Assembly: GCF_024211255.1 (NCBI RefSeq)
Contig: NZ_JAMLDY010000005.1
Coordinates: 62,001 to 126,000 of the forward strand
DNA length: 64,000 nt
Source: Sphingomonas liriopis
Lineage (GTDB): Bacteria > Pseudomonadota > Alphaproteobacteria > Sphingomonadales > Sphingomonadaceae
Direction of reading: 5' to 3'
Shown here: positions 25,465-34,527 of the stretch, piece after piece
Layout: each line of letters opens with the position of its first letter
Numbering within the stretch: position 1 is the stretch's first letter
The notes under the pieces: generated by a model
Databases searched by the model: none
The model's input: only the letters and a program-made list of their open reading frames with translations
Told to the model about the DNA's origin: nothing
Position numbers and translations under genes: made by a program

Positions 25465-27267
25465 TCAGCCCGTCGAGAATTCCAGCCCTGCGAAGCGGCC
25501 GTCCGCCAGCCACTGGTCCTTCAGGTGGAAGAAGGCCGCCGCCCCGGCGCCATAGCCGAAGCCCTGCGCCGCCTCCTGTGTCAAATGACCCTCCAGGTTG
25601 TAATAGCCCGGCGTGCATTGTTCGAAGAACGGCACGAGATTCGCCGCGACCTCGCCGCAATGCGCCACCCAAGCATCCTCCGCGTCCTGCGTCGCCTCGA
25701 CGACCGGACGATCCAGCGCCTGCGCATGGCCGAGGATCGCGGCGATCGCCTTCGCACCCTCGGCCAGGCCGTGGCAGAAATTGGCAGGAAGCGCCGCCTG
25801 CGCATTCTGGTGGAGGAACAGATTGGGGAAGCCATGGACGTGCATGCCGTGGAAGGTGGAGAAACGGTGCGACCATTTGTCCTGCAGCGACAGGCCGCCG
25901 CGCCCGACGATGTCGTAGCCGGCGCGGCGGATGTAGTCGGTGCCGACCTCGAATCCCGAGGCGAAGACGATGCAGTCGACCTCATATTCCACGCCGCCGA
26001 CGCGGATGCCCGTCTCGGTGACCGCCTCCACCCCGCGCCCGTCGGTGTCGAGCAGGGTGACGTTGTCGCGGTTGAACGTCTCCAGATAGCCGTCGTGGAA
26101 CACCGGCCGCTTGCAGAAGCGGCGATACCAGGGCTTGAGCCGCTCGGCGGTCGCCGGGTCCGCAACGATCGCGTCGATCCGCGCGCGGATCTCGTTCATC
26201 TTCTCGGCGTCCGCGACCTCGGCGGCGTGCAGGATCTGCAGCATCGCATCGGGGCCGCTGGCGGTCGCCGCCGCCGCGGCGATCTTCTTGAACAGGAAGG
26301 TCCAGCCATCCTCGATCAGGTCGCGCTCCGCCGCGCCGCCCGAGGTCAGCGCGTTGAAATTGTCGATCCATTCCTTCTGCCAGCCGGGCTTGAGCGACGC
26401 GGCCCATTCGGGATCGGTCGGCACCTCCTGCCGGATATCGACACCGGACGGCGTGCGCTGGACGACGTAGAGGTGATCGGCGCTCGCGGCGAGATGGGGG
26501 ATGCACTGGATGCCGGTCGCACCCGTGCCGATGATCGCGACGCGCTTGCCCTTCAGGCCGGTCAGGTTCCCGTCCGGTCCGCCACCGGTATAGGCATAAT
26601 CCCAGCGGCTGGTGTGGAAGGTATGCCCCCTGAAGCCGGCGATCCCGGGAATGCCGGGCAGCTTGGGCCTGGACAACGGCCCGTTGGCGGTGACCAGATA
26701 ACGCGCCTCGATCACGTCGCCGCGATCGGTCGATACGCGCCAGCGGCCGCTCGCCCCGATCCATTCGGCGCGCGTCACCAGCGTCTGGAACAACGCCTTG
26801 TCGCGCAACGACCAATGATCGACGATCCGTTCGGCATGGGCACGGATCTCCGGTCCCGAGGCATAGGAGCGCGGCGGCATGTAGCCCGTCTCCTCCAGCA
26901 GCGGCAGGTAGACGTAGGATTTCATGTCGCAGGCGAGGCCCGGATAGCGGTTCCAGTACCAGGTCCCGCCGAAGTCGCCGCCCTTCTCGATCATCAGGAC
27001 ATCGTCGATCCCGGCGTCCTTCAGCTTCACCGCGGTCAGGATGCCGCCGAAGCCCGCGCCGACGATCGCCACCTCGCACGTCCGCGTGATCGGGACGCGC
27101 TCGACGCGCTCGACATACGGATCCTCGGCGAAATAGGAGAAGTCGCCGCCGGTCCCGATATACTGGTCGATGCCGTCCTTGCGCAGCCTCTTGTCGCGCT
27201 CCTCCAGATATTTGGCGCGCAAGCCCTCGAGATCGACCGGGGTCGTTCCAGCATCAACAACCGACAT
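25465..27267 (-). CDS. Flavin-dependent Baeyer-Villiger-type monooxygenase
   Basis: The 600-residue protein is a class B flavoprotein monooxygenase. It has an FAD Rossmann motif at about 70-75 (GAGFGG), the Baeyer-Villiger fingerprint FxGxxxHxxxW at 212-222 (FRGHTFHTSRW) and an NADPH Rossmann motif at about 247-252 (GTGATG). The N-terminal extension of about 60 residues and the total length match the steroid/cyclododecanone-type BVMOs rather than short flavin monooxygenases. It would insert oxygen next to a ketone to give an ester or lactone. An AAGGAG Shine-Dalgarno precedes ATG 27267. It follows the P450 and SDR genes in a leftward operon, and an alpha/beta hydrolase that could open the product is encoded at 39 kb. 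Confidence 0.93.
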   Translation of the reverse strand: MSVVDAGTTPVDLEGLRAKYLEERDKRLRKDGIDQYIGTGGDFSYFAEDPYVERVERVPITRTCEVAIVGAGFGGILTAVKLKDAGIDDVLMIEKGGDFGGTWYWNRYPGLACDMKSYVYLPLLEETGYMPPRSYASGPEIRAHAERIVDHWSLRDKALFQTLVTRAEWIGASGRWRVSTDRGDVIEARYLVTANGPLSRPKLPGIPGIAGFRGHTFHTSRWDYAYTGGGPDGNLTGLKGKRVAIIGTGATGIQCIPHLAASADHLYVVQRTPSGVDIRQEVPTDPEWAASLKPGWQKEWIDNFNALTSGGAAERDLIEDGWTFLFKKIAAAAATASGPDAMLQILHAAEVADAEKMNEIRARIDAIVADPATAERLKPWYRRFCKRPVFHDGYLETFNRDNVTLLDTDGRGVEAVTETGIRVGGVEYEVDCIVFASGFEVGTDYIRRAGYDIVGRGGLSLQDKWSHRFSTFHGMHVHGFPNLFLHQNAQAALPANFCHGLAEGAKAIAAILGHAQALDRPVVEATQDAEDAWVAHCGEVAANLVPFFEQCTPGYYNLEGHLTQEAAQGFGYGAGAAAFFHLKDQWLADGRFAGLEFSTG

Positions 27268-27316
27268 ATCCAGCTCCTTGTCCCCGCCTGCCCGGCGAGG
27301 GTCCTATCGTTGCGGT

Positions 27317-28543
27317 TCAGGCGGGCTTGACCCAGAAACTCTCCAGCCCGCGGAAGCCCGGGTTCATCGTATAGACCGCGTCATGCGCCGGGTCGGCGAC
27401 CAGTGTCGGGAAGCGCTCGACCATCGCCTTCAGCAATTCCTGTGCCTCCAGCCGCGCGAGCGGCGCGCCGAGGCAGGTGTGCCGCCCCCCGCCGAACGAG
27501 AAATGCTTGACCGGCTTGCGCGCGATATCGAACCGGTCGGGATCGGGATTGACCGCAGGATCGTGGTTGAGCGCGGTCAGCATGATCGAGATCTGATGCC
27601 CCTTGGGGATGGCGACGCCGCCCAGTTCCATGTCCTCGCCCGCGATCCGGTCGGTCGAGAAGATCGGCGGTTCGAACCGGATCGCCTCGTCCACCGCATT
27701 GGGGATCAGCGCCGGATCGGCGACCAGCCGCGCCCAGCTGTCCCCGGCCTTCAGGATGTTGCAGATCATCGTGCCGAGCAGATCGGTCGTCGTCTGGTTG
27801 CCAGCGATCAGCAGCACCTGCGCATGTTCGACGATCTCCGGGTCGGTCAGCCGTTCGCCCTGATGTTCGGCGGTCATCAGCGCGGTGATGAGGTCGTCGC
27901 CGTCCATCGCGCCGGCACGCCGCGCGGCGATTTCGGCGCTGAACAGCTGATACAGGCTGACCGCCGCGGCCGCACCCTCTTCCTTGACCGCGGGCGGCGC
28001 GAGCGGGTTCAGCATCGCGGCGACCATCCGGTCCGACCAGATCTTGAAATCGTCGTGATGGCGCGAATCGATGCCGAGAATATCGGCGATGGTGATCGTC
28101 GGCAGCGGCCGGGCGATCGCATCGACGAAGTCGAACGCGCCCGTCCCCGCGGCGTCGATCAGCTGGCGGCACAGCGTCGCGACACGCGGCCGTGCACGCT
28201 CGATCCGCTCGGCGTTGAACGCGCGGCCGACCAGCCCGCGTACGCGCTTGTGCAGCGGATCGTCCATGAACATGATCGGCGGGTCGCGCGTCAAATCCTC
28301 GCCGCGCAGCCGCCGGGTCGACGTCTCCACGGTGTTGCGTGGATCGCTGGGCAGCTGGCGGTCGGCGAGCACCTTGCGCCCCACCTCCGCCGACAGCACG
28401 ACATAATCGCGCAGCATCCCGTCGTGCAGCACCGGGCATTTGCCGCGCGCCGCGTTCAGCACGGCATGCGGATCGTCGCGGAAGGTCGCGGACAACGAGG
28501 TGAGCTCGAGCCCGCGCGGCAGATCGTCCTGGACAGCGGTCAT
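27317..28543 (-). CDS. Cytochrome P450
   Basis: The 408-residue bacterial-type P450 has the heme ligand C357 in FSFGGGRHTCLG, the ExxR motif at 286-289 (EAIR) and an I-helix at about 243-255. The I-helix reads AGNQTTT: the acidic residue normally before the catalytic threonine is glutamine (Q250). The start at 28543 has AAAGG eight bases upstream; a longer in-frame start is 7 residues upstream. It is soluble, and would need a ferredoxin and reductase; an adrenodoxin-type ferredoxin is encoded at 38.6 kb, while no reductase gene is in the window. It lies 20 bp after the SDR stop. It probably hydroxylates a hydrophobic substrate of the locus. Confidence 0.95.
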   Translation of the reverse strand: MTAVQDDLPRGLELTSLSATFRDDPHAVLNAARGKCPVLHDGMLRDYVVLSAEVGRKVLADRQLPSDPRNTVETSTRRLRGEDLTRDPPIMFMDDPLHKRVRGLVGRAFNAERIERARPRVATLCRQLIDAAGTGAFDFVDAIARPLPTITIADILGIDSRHHDDFKIWSDRMVAAMLNPLAPPAVKEEGAAAAVSLYQLFSAEIAARRAGAMDGDDLITALMTAEHQGERLTDPEIVEHAQVLLIAGNQTTTDLLGTMICNILKAGDSWARLVADPALIPNAVDEAIRFEPPIFSTDRIAGEDMELGGVAIPKGHQISIMLTALNHDPAVNPDPDRFDIARKPVKHFSFGGGRHTCLGAPLARLEAQELLKAMVERFPTLVADPAHDAVYTMNPGFRGLESFWVKPA

Positions 28544-28563
28544 GATGGAACCTTTCGCAAGCA

Positions 28564-29445
28564 TCAGGTGAGGGGCTGAAGGTTGAGGACCTGCTTCGCC
28601 ATGGCGAGCAGCGCGACGTCGCTGGCGGGTTCGCCGCGCACCGCGGCCTCAATCTGGCGGTGACGGGTTTCGATCTCGTCGCGATATTCGGGATGGGTGA
28701 CGACGTAGAAGCGCCGCTCCGCCAGCGCCGCGAACGCCTGATCCGCGACCGCCGCGGGGGCGATGCCGTTGTCGACGAACGACCGGGTGAAGGCGCGCTC
28801 CTCCGCCGCCGCGCTGCTCAGCGCGTCGGGCGTCAGATCGGCGGGCAGGTTGCGGTCGGCATCGGTGATGTTGGTGGCGACGCTGCCCGGACACAGGACG
28901 GCGACGTGGATCCCGTGCGGGCGCAGTTCGTGCGCCAGCGTTTCGGAGATGGCGACGACGGCATGCTTGCTCGCCGAATAGACCGCCGAGCCGCCCGGCG
29001 AGACGATCAGCCCGGTGATCGAGGCGGTGTTGAGCACATAGCCACCCTGCCCGCCGGCGATCATCGCCGGCACGAACAGACTGAGGCCATACCCCAGCCC
29101 GAGCACGTTGACCGAGATCGTCCAGCGCCAGTCCTCGGGCGTCGCGGCACTGGCGGGCGCCTTCCACGCGATGCCGGCGTTGTTGACCAGCAGGAACGGT
29201 GCGCCATGATCGGCGATCACCGCCGCCGCGACGGCGCGGTACCGGTCGAGATCGGCGACATCGAGCCGATAGGTGAAGACCGTCGCGCCCTCCGCGCGAA
29301 GGGTCGCGGCAGCACCCGCCAGCGCGCCCTCCTCGATATCGGCGATCAGCAGCGTCATGCCTTCCGCCGCGCAGCGCTGCGCGATGGCAAGCCCGATCCC
29401 GCTCGCGCCGCCGGTGATGAACGCCGTCTTTCCGTGCATGTCCAT
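28564..29445 (-). CDS. Short-chain dehydrogenase/reductase
   Basis: The 293-residue SDR has the cofactor motif TGGASGIG (about 9-16), LVNNAG near 89-94, the serine strand NTASITG and the catalytic YSASK (about 152-156). The C-terminal extension of about 40 residues makes it longer than the classical 250. The start at 29445 has AAGGAG ten bases upstream. It heads an SDR-P450-BVMO operon, and a 22-bp palindrome lies 53 bp upstream of the start. It would oxidise a hydroxyl to a ketone (or the reverse), for example preparing a ketone for the BVMO; substrate is inferred from context. Confidence 0.93.
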   Translation of the reverse strand: MDMHGKTAFITGGASGIGLAIAQRCAAEGMTLLIADIEEGALAGAAATLRAEGATVFTYRLDVADLDRYRAVAAAVIADHGAPFLLVNNAGIAWKAPASAATPEDWRWTISVNVLGLGYGLSLFVPAMIAGGQGGYVLNTASITGLIVSPGGSAVYSASKHAVVAISETLAHELRPHGIHVAVLCPGSVATNITDADRNLPADLTPDALSSAAAEERAFTRSFVDNGIAPAAVADQAFAALAERRFYVVTHPEYRDEIETRHRQIEAAVRGEPASDVALLAMAKQVLNLQPLT

Positions 29446-29497
29446 GCAGCCCTGCTCCTTGATCGGCGAGCCTGACCGACTCGCATCTTTCATCTGC

Positions 29498-29519
29498 TAA
29501 TAGTCTATACTGACTATTA
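29498..29519. promoter_or_regulatory. Perfect 8-bp-arm palindrome (GTC-N6-GAC class), upstream of SDR-P450-BVMO
   Basis: TAATAGTC (29498-29505) and GACTATTA (29512-29519) are perfect inverted repeats around a 6-bp spacer, TATACT. The element sits 53 bp before the SDR start and within 9 bp of the ACAD stop. Related elements are found at 31839-31860 and 34528-34549 with the same 6-bp spacing, so it is a likely operator. Confidence 0.65.
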
Positions 29520-29527
29520 CAGGATTG

Positions 29528-30790
29528 CTAGATCGGATTGCTCGCGGGCGGCGTGTAATAGAGCGCCCGCGCGCCCGGATCGCGCTTGATGCGGCCGATC
29601 TCGTTGCGCGCGATCATCCGCAGATGGACCTCGTCCGGCCCGTCGACGAAGCGCAGCGCGCGCGCCCAGCCCAGGAAGCCGGCGAGCGGCGTGTCGTTGG
29701 TCAGGCCCATCGCCCCGAACACCTGGACTGCGCGGTCGATCACCCGCGTCTGCAATCCCGCCGCGACGACCTTGATCGCCGACACGTCGATCTTCGCCGC
29801 CTTGTTGCCATGCCGGTCGAGTACCGATGCGGCACGCAGGACCAGCAGCCGCGCCTGATCGATCTCGATCCGCGACAGCGCGATCCAGTCCTGGATATTG
29901 GCGTAGTCGGACAGGTGGCGGCCATAGACGCGGCGTTCGAGCGCGCGTTCGCACATCAGGTCGAGCGCCAGTTCGCACTGGCCGATCGTCCGCATGCAGT
30001 GATGGATGCGCCCGGGCCCCAACCGTGCCTGCGCCAGCGCGAACCCCGCGCCTTCGTCGCCCAGCAGATCGGTGACCGGCACGCGCACGTCGCGATACAG
30101 CACCTCGCAATGCCCCTCGACCGCCAGATGGTTGAGCACGGGGACGTTGCGCACCACGGTCAGCCCCGGCGTATCCATCGGTACGATCACCATCGAATGG
30201 CGCGCGTGCGGCGATGCGTCGGGATCGTCGTCGGTGACGCCCATCACGATCGAGAAGCGGCAATTGGGATGCAGAGCGCCGGTGGTGAACCATTTGCGCC
30301 CGTTGATGACATAATGATCGCCGTCGCGACGGATGCGCGTTTCGAGGTTGGTCGCGTCGGCGGAGGCGACGTCGGGTTCGGTCATCGCGAAGCACGACCG
30401 GATCTCGCCGCGCAGCAGCGGGTCCAGCCAGCGGCGACGCTGGTCCGGGGTCGCGAACAGATGCAGCAGCTCCATATTGCCCGTGTCGGGAGCGCTGCAA
30501 TTGAACACCTCGGCCGACCAGGGCATCCAGCCGATCTGTTCGGCGAGCGGCGCGAATTCGAGATTGGTCAGCCGCGTGCCCGGCTCGTCGTCGCGCAGCG
30601 CCGGCAGGAACAGGTTCCACAACCCCTCGTCGCGCGCCAGTTGCTTGAGCGGCTCCATGATCTCGGACGGATAGCGACCGGCCTCGGTCGCATGCGACCA
30701 GGCACGGTTTTGCGGCAGGACATGGGTATCGCGGAACACCGCCATCCGGCCCCGCCATTCCTCGACACGCGGCGAATATTCGAAATCCAT
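29528..30790 (-). CDS. Acyl-CoA dehydrogenase, ACAD10/11-like
   Basis: The 420-residue flavoprotein has acyl-CoA dehydrogenase features: CFAMTEPDVASADATN (about 124-139), INGRKWFTTGA (about 150-160) and a C-terminal RALRFVDGPDEVHLRMIA segment that is characteristic of the ACAD10/ACAD11 branch. It is the partner of the kinase-like protein encoded just upstream (29 bp gap, same strand). In that branch, the dehydrogenase-like enzyme and a phosphotransferase act together on 4-hydroxyacyl-CoA, rather than performing a simple desaturation. AAAGGA precedes ATG 30790. A plain alpha,beta-desaturase role cannot be excluded. Confidence 0.92.
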   Translation of the reverse strand: MDFEYSPRVEEWRGRMAVFRDTHVLPQNRAWSHATEAGRYPSEIMEPLKQLARDEGLWNLFLPALRDDEPGTRLTNLEFAPLAEQIGWMPWSAEVFNCSAPDTGNMELLHLFATPDQRRRWLDPLLRGEIRSCFAMTEPDVASADATNLETRIRRDGDHYVINGRKWFTTGALHPNCRFSIVMGVTDDDPDASPHARHSMVIVPMDTPGLTVVRNVPVLNHLAVEGHCEVLYRDVRVPVTDLLGDEGAGFALAQARLGPGRIHHCMRTIGQCELALDLMCERALERRVYGRHLSDYANIQDWIALSRIEIDQARLLVLRAASVLDRHGNKAAKIDVSAIKVVAAGLQTRVIDRAVQVFGAMGLTNDTPLAGFLGWARALRFVDGPDEVHLRMIARNEIGRIKRDPGARALYYTPPASNPI

Positions 30791-30819
30791 GCAATATCCT
30801 TTGGAAAGACGGAGCCGGT

Positions 30820-31806
30820 TCAGGCGATCTGTTCGACCGCCAGGCGGGCGAAGCGGCCCGCGAGCCGCCCGACGTCGGCGGCATTGTCGGCGCTGGCGGT
30901 GCCCTGCCGCGCGCGCGCCGCGATCCCTTCGAAGATCACCGCGAGACGGAACAGCGAGAACGCTGTGTGGAACGGCTCGACCGCGAACGCCTGCGACGCG
31001 GCGGCGCGATAGCGATCGAGATATTCGCGCTCCGTCGGGATGCCGAGCGCGGCATGGTCGAGATCGGCGATGCCCATGTAATCGGCGGCGTTCAGGTGCC
31101 AGCCGAGCGCGCTGTAGGCGACGTCCGCCGCGGGATGGCCGAGCGTCGACAATTCCCAGTCGAGCACGCCGACGACCCGCGGCTCGCGGGGATGATAGAT
31201 GAGATTGCCGATACGGAAATCGCCATGCGCGATGGTGGTGATGTCGCTCGCCGGAATGTGGCGCGGCAGCCAGTCGATCAGATGGTCGATGTCCGCCGAG
31301 GCAGCGCCGTCCGCCAGTTGCCATTGCCGCGTCCAGCGCCCGACCTGGCGTTCGAAGAAATTACCCGACCGCCCGAAATCGGCGAGTCCGCGCGCGCGCC
31401 AGTCGACCGCGTGCAGCGCCGCCAGCGTATCGGCCATCGCCAGATACATGGCGCGCCTGTCCGCGGCCGATACGCCGGGCAGCGCAGGGTCGTTGAACAC
31501 CCGCCCGTCGATCCGCTCCATCAGATAGAAGGGCGTACCGATCACCGCAGGGTCATCGCAGTAAAGCACCATCTCCGGCACCGGCACCTCGCTGTCCGCC
31601 AGCGCCGCCATCACCCGATATTCGCGATCGATCGCATGCGCGGACGGAAGCGCGTTGGGCGGCTGCTTGCGCAGGACGAGGCGCCGGTCGCCATAGGTCA
31701 GGAAGAAGGTGGGGTTGGACTGGCCGCCGGGGATCGACTCGATGGCCAGCATCGCGGCGGCACCGGGCAGAGCCGCTTCAAGATATTTTTCGAGTGCCGC
31801 CTGCAT
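30820..31806 (-). CDS. APH-family phosphotransferase, ACAD10/LvaA-like
   Basis: The 328-residue protein has an aminoglycoside-phosphotransferase-type kinase fold. Visible parts are the GGQSNPTFFL loop (27-36), the ATP-binding lysine region LVLRKQP (43-49), the catalytic HGDFRIGN (H194, D196, N201) and the metal-binding VLDWELS (D216). The sequence pattern is that of the ACAD10/ACAD11 kinase domain and bacterial LvaA, which phosphorylate 4-hydroxyacyl-CoAs, not antibiotic kinases. It precedes the ACAD gene in one operon and has a palindrome of the GTC-N6-GAC class 33 bp upstream. The Shine-Dalgarno is GGAAGGGATAGGA-like. Confidence 0.9.
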   Translation of the reverse strand: MQAALEKYLEAALPGAAAMLAIESIPGGQSNPTFFLTYGDRRLVLRKQPPNALPSAHAIDREYRVMAALADSEVPVPEMVLYCDDPAVIGTPFYLMERIDGRVFNDPALPGVSAADRRAMYLAMADTLAALHAVDWRARGLADFGRSGNFFERQVGRWTRQWQLADGAASADIDHLIDWLPRHIPASDITTIAHGDFRIGNLIYHPREPRVVGVLDWELSTLGHPAADVAYSALGWHLNAADYMGIADLDHAALGIPTEREYLDRYRAAASQAFAVEPFHTAFSLFRLAVIFEGIAARARQGTASADNAADVGRLAGRFARLAVEQIA

Positions 31807-31838
31807 GGATCCGTCCTATCCCTTCCGGGCTTGCGTTA

Positions 31839-31860
31839 TTCTGGTCTTAGGTGACTGATT
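31839..31860. promoter_or_regulatory. GTC-N6-GAC operator-like site upstream of kinase-ACAD operon
   Basis: TTCTGGTC (31839-31846), a 6-bp spacer and GACTGATT (31853-31860). It keeps the GTC-N6-GAC core of the perfect palindrome at 29498, with looser outer bases (5 of 8 left-arm positions match). It ends 33 bp before the leftward kinase start. Confidence 0.5.
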
Positions 31861-31958
31861 CATCCTGAATAAAACACCTGCATTCGCCTATCCACCGAGG
31901 GAAGCGGCCAATCAGGCATTCGAATCCGGGATGCACAAACCACTATCCGTTTCGTATT

Positions 31959-31974
31959 TATACGTGTAGTTAAG
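31959..31974. promoter_or_regulatory. AT-rich 16-mer upstream of TonB-dependent receptor
   Basis: TATACGTGTAGTTAAG lies 98 bp before the receptor start. It matches the element at 43937-43952 in 14 of 16 bases and contains a near-palindrome centred on ACGT. It could be an operator or a shared promoter element. Confidence 0.45.
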
Positions 31975-32072
31975 AGCGCGAGTGAGGTAAAGCGCTTCCT
32001 GAGAAACCGGCGAAACGGTTCCAGAGCGCCGCCTTTCACCGGTGTCGAACGGAAGAATCCTGAGGAGGGGAA

Positions 32073-34469
32073 ATGTCGAACAAGGCCTTGTTGGGGACGG
32101 TGTCCCGCATCACGCTTGGCATCCTGGCGGCGGCGACCGCGACGAGTGGCGCCTGCGCGCAGAGTGCCGGCACGGTCGCGCCCCCACGCCCTCCCGCCCA
32201 GACGACCGCCCCGGCCGACGACGAGACGCACGACATCATCGTCACCGCGCAGAAGCGCAGCGAGAGAATCCGCGATGTCGGCATGTCGATCCAGGCGCTG
32301 TCGAGCCAGTCGCTGGTCGATGCCGGTGTCGCCGCGCCACAGGATCTGGTGAAGGTCGTGCCGGGCTTCGCCAGCAACCCGACGCCCTATGGCGCCAACG
32401 TCTATACCTTGCGCGGCATCGGCTATCAGGAGACGACGCTGTCCGCCGCGCCGACCGTCACCGTCTACAGCGACGAGGTGCCGATCCCGTTCAGCCCGGA
32501 AACGCTCGGCACCGCGCTCGACCTCGAGCGTGTCGAGGTGCTGAAGGGCCCGCAGGGGACGCTATACGGGCAGAATTCCACCGGCGGCCTCATCAACTTC
32601 ATCGCCGCCCGTCCTACCGATCGTCTCAGCGCCGGAGGACAGGTCAGCTATGGCAGCTTCGACGCGGTCGATGTCGAAGGCTATCTGTCCGGCCCGCTCA
32701 CCGACACGCTGAAGGCCCGCGCCGCGTTCAAGGTCAGCGAGGGCGGCGCCTGGCAGAAGAGCTATACGACCGGCGCAAAACTGGGTGAGCGCGATCTGCT
32801 CAACGGCCGGCTGCTCATCGACTGGAACCCGGGCAGCCGCTTCCACGCCAGCCTCAACATCAGCGGGTGGCGCGACCATGGCGAGACGCCGGCGCCGCAA
32901 TTCTTTGGGCTTCAGGTGCTGACGCCGGGCGCGACCGCGCTAATGCCGCCGGGGCTCGTCGCCTATCCGACCGCGCCGCACGACAATCGCGCCGCCGACT
33001 GGGATCAGGGTGTCGATTATCACCGGCGCAATTCCTTTTTCTTCACCTCGCTCAAGCTCGGCGTCGACATCACCGACGACGTCAGCCTGACCACGCTGAC
33101 CTCCTATCAGCGTTTCAAGCGCGACCAGCCGGTCGAGGGCGACGGCACCGCGTTCGAGGATTACTCGACCATCCAGCAGGGTGACGTGAAGACCTGGTAT
33201 CAGGAGGCGCGGCTGGCCGGCACGTTCGGCGGGCGGGGCAACTGGATGCTCGGCGGCAATTACGAGCACGACACGGTCTTCGACCAGTTCCGGATCCTCG
33301 ACAAGGACGGGTCGCTCAGCCACGTCCTGCTCTCGGCAGCGCCGCTCGTCATCCTCAACCTGCCCGGCAATTTCGAGCGAACCGACCAGACAATCTCGAC
33401 CGGCGCGATCTTCGGCAACGTCGAATATCCGGTCACCTCGACGCTGAAGCTGCAGGGCTCGGCGCGCTACACCAGGACGACGCGCGACTTCTTCGGTCAG
33501 GCGTTCGACGGAGTGAACGGCAACACCGCCTTCTTCTTCACCCTGCTCCAGGCGCAATTGCGCGCGGCCTATGGCGTGTTCACGCCAAGCGGCCAGACGC
33601 CGGGACTGACCGACTGTCTGTCGCTGGGTGCGGCGCCGACCTTCCTGATGGGATGCCGGACGGACCGATTGAAGGAGGACAACGTCAGCTGGCGCGTCGG
33701 CCTCAACTGGAAGGCGTCGAAGGACACGTTGCTCTATGCGAACGTCAGCCAGGGCTACAAGGCGGGCAGCTTCCCGACGATCATCGCCTCGACCCTGGCG
33801 GAGATGGACCCGGTCACGCAGGAACGGGTGACCGCCTATGAAGCCGGCGTGAAGACGTCGCTGTTCGACCGCACGTTCGACCTGACCGCGGCGGCCTTCT
33901 ACTATGACTACAAGAACAAGCAGACGATCGGCCGTTATGCCGACATCGCGTTCGGCACGCTGCTGAAGCTCATCAACGTGCCCAAATCGCGCGTTGCCGG
34001 GTTCGAGGTGGCGGCGGCGTGGCGCCCGGTGCCCGGCCTGACGATCAGCCCCGTGATCTCGTACATCGATACCAAGGTGCTCGGCAGCTTCCGCAATTTC
34101 GACTATCTGGGGCAGCCGCAGGATTTCGGGGGCCGGGCGTTCCCGCTCGTTCCCAAGGTGCAAGGATCGCTCGACGCGCAATATCGCTGGTCGATCGGCG
34201 GCGACGCGAAGGCGTTCCTTGGCGGCAATCTCGCGGTCCAAGGCAAGACCTGGTCGGGCTTCATTCCCAACGACAACGAGAAGGTGCCGGCCTATACGGT
34301 GCTCGATCTGCGCGCCGGCGTGGAGAAGGACGGCTGGCGCTTCAGCGTGTGGGGGCGCAACGTCACCGACAGCTGGTACTGGACGTCGGCCACACGCATC
34401 AACGATGCGCTGGTCCGCCAGACCGGCATGCCGCGGACGATCGGCGCGACGATCGGCTTCGCCTACTGA
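32073..34469 (+). CDS. TonB-dependent outer-membrane receptor
   Basis: The 798-residue receptor has a signal peptide (1-28, ending GACAQ), a TonB-box-like HDIIVTAQKRSERI (about 50-63), a plug domain (about 60-190; VEVLKGPQGTLYGQNSTGGLINFI) and a beta-barrel ending in GATIGFAY, the usual C-terminal aromatic end. It is of the iron-independent sphingomonad type with a VTAQKR-type TonB box that often imports hydrophobic or aromatic compounds. GAGGAGGGG lies just upstream of the ATG. It is divergent from the kinase-ACAD operon, with two candidate sites in the 266-bp gap, and is followed by a strong hairpin. It is the probable entry port for the substrate of the locus. Confidence 0.94.
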   Translation: MSNKALLGTVSRITLGILAAATATSGACAQSAGTVAPPRPPAQTTAPADDETHDIIVTAQKRSERIRDVGMSIQALSSQSLVDAGVAAPQDLVKVVPGFASNPTPYGANVYTLRGIGYQETTLSAAPTVTVYSDEVPIPFSPETLGTALDLERVEVLKGPQGTLYGQNSTGGLINFIAARPTDRLSAGGQVSYGSFDAVDVEGYLSGPLTDTLKARAAFKVSEGGAWQKSYTTGAKLGERDLLNGRLLIDWNPGSRFHASLNISGWRDHGETPAPQFFGLQVLTPGATALMPPGLVAYPTAPHDNRAADWDQGVDYHRRNSFFFTSLKLGVDITDDVSLTTLTSYQRFKRDQPVEGDGTAFEDYSTIQQGDVKTWYQEARLAGTFGGRGNWMLGGNYEHDTVFDQFRILDKDGSLSHVLLSAAPLVILNLPGNFERTDQTISTGAIFGNVEYPVTSTLKLQGSARYTRTTRDFFGQAFDGVNGNTAFFFTLLQAQLRAAYGVFTPSGQTPGLTDCLSLGAAPTFLMGCRTDRLKEDNVSWRVGLNWKASKDTLLYANVSQGYKAGSFPTIIASTLAEMDPVTQERVTAYEAGVKTSLFDRTFDLTAAAFYYDYKNKQTIGRYADIAFGTLLKLINVPKSRVAGFEVAAAWRPVPGLTISPVISYIDTKVLGSFRNFDYLGQPQDFGGRAFPLVPKVQGSLDAQYRWSIGGDAKAFLGGNLAVQGKTWSGFIPNDNEKVPAYTVLDLRAGVEKDGWRFSVWGRNVTDSWYWTSATRINDALVRQTGMPRTIGATIGFAY

Positions 34470-34474
34470 CCCGC

Positions 34475-34506
34475 GGCGGGTGGAGGGGCGTGTCCCCTCC
34501 CCCGCC
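34475..34506 (+). terminator. GC-rich hairpin after TonB-dependent receptor
   Basis: GGCGGG-T-GGAGGGG pairs with CCCCTCCCCCGCC across a 5-nt loop (13 pairs, one bulged T), starting 6 bp after the stop. There is no U-tract, so termination efficiency is uncertain. Confidence 0.55.
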
Positions 34507-34527
34507 GGCCATCGCTACCGCAAATAT

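Noticed and set aside
30820..31806. Aminoglycoside resistance kinase
   Set aside because: The kinase fold is shared, but the sequence pattern and the adjacent ACAD gene match the ACAD10/LvaA group, so an antibiotic role is not supported.
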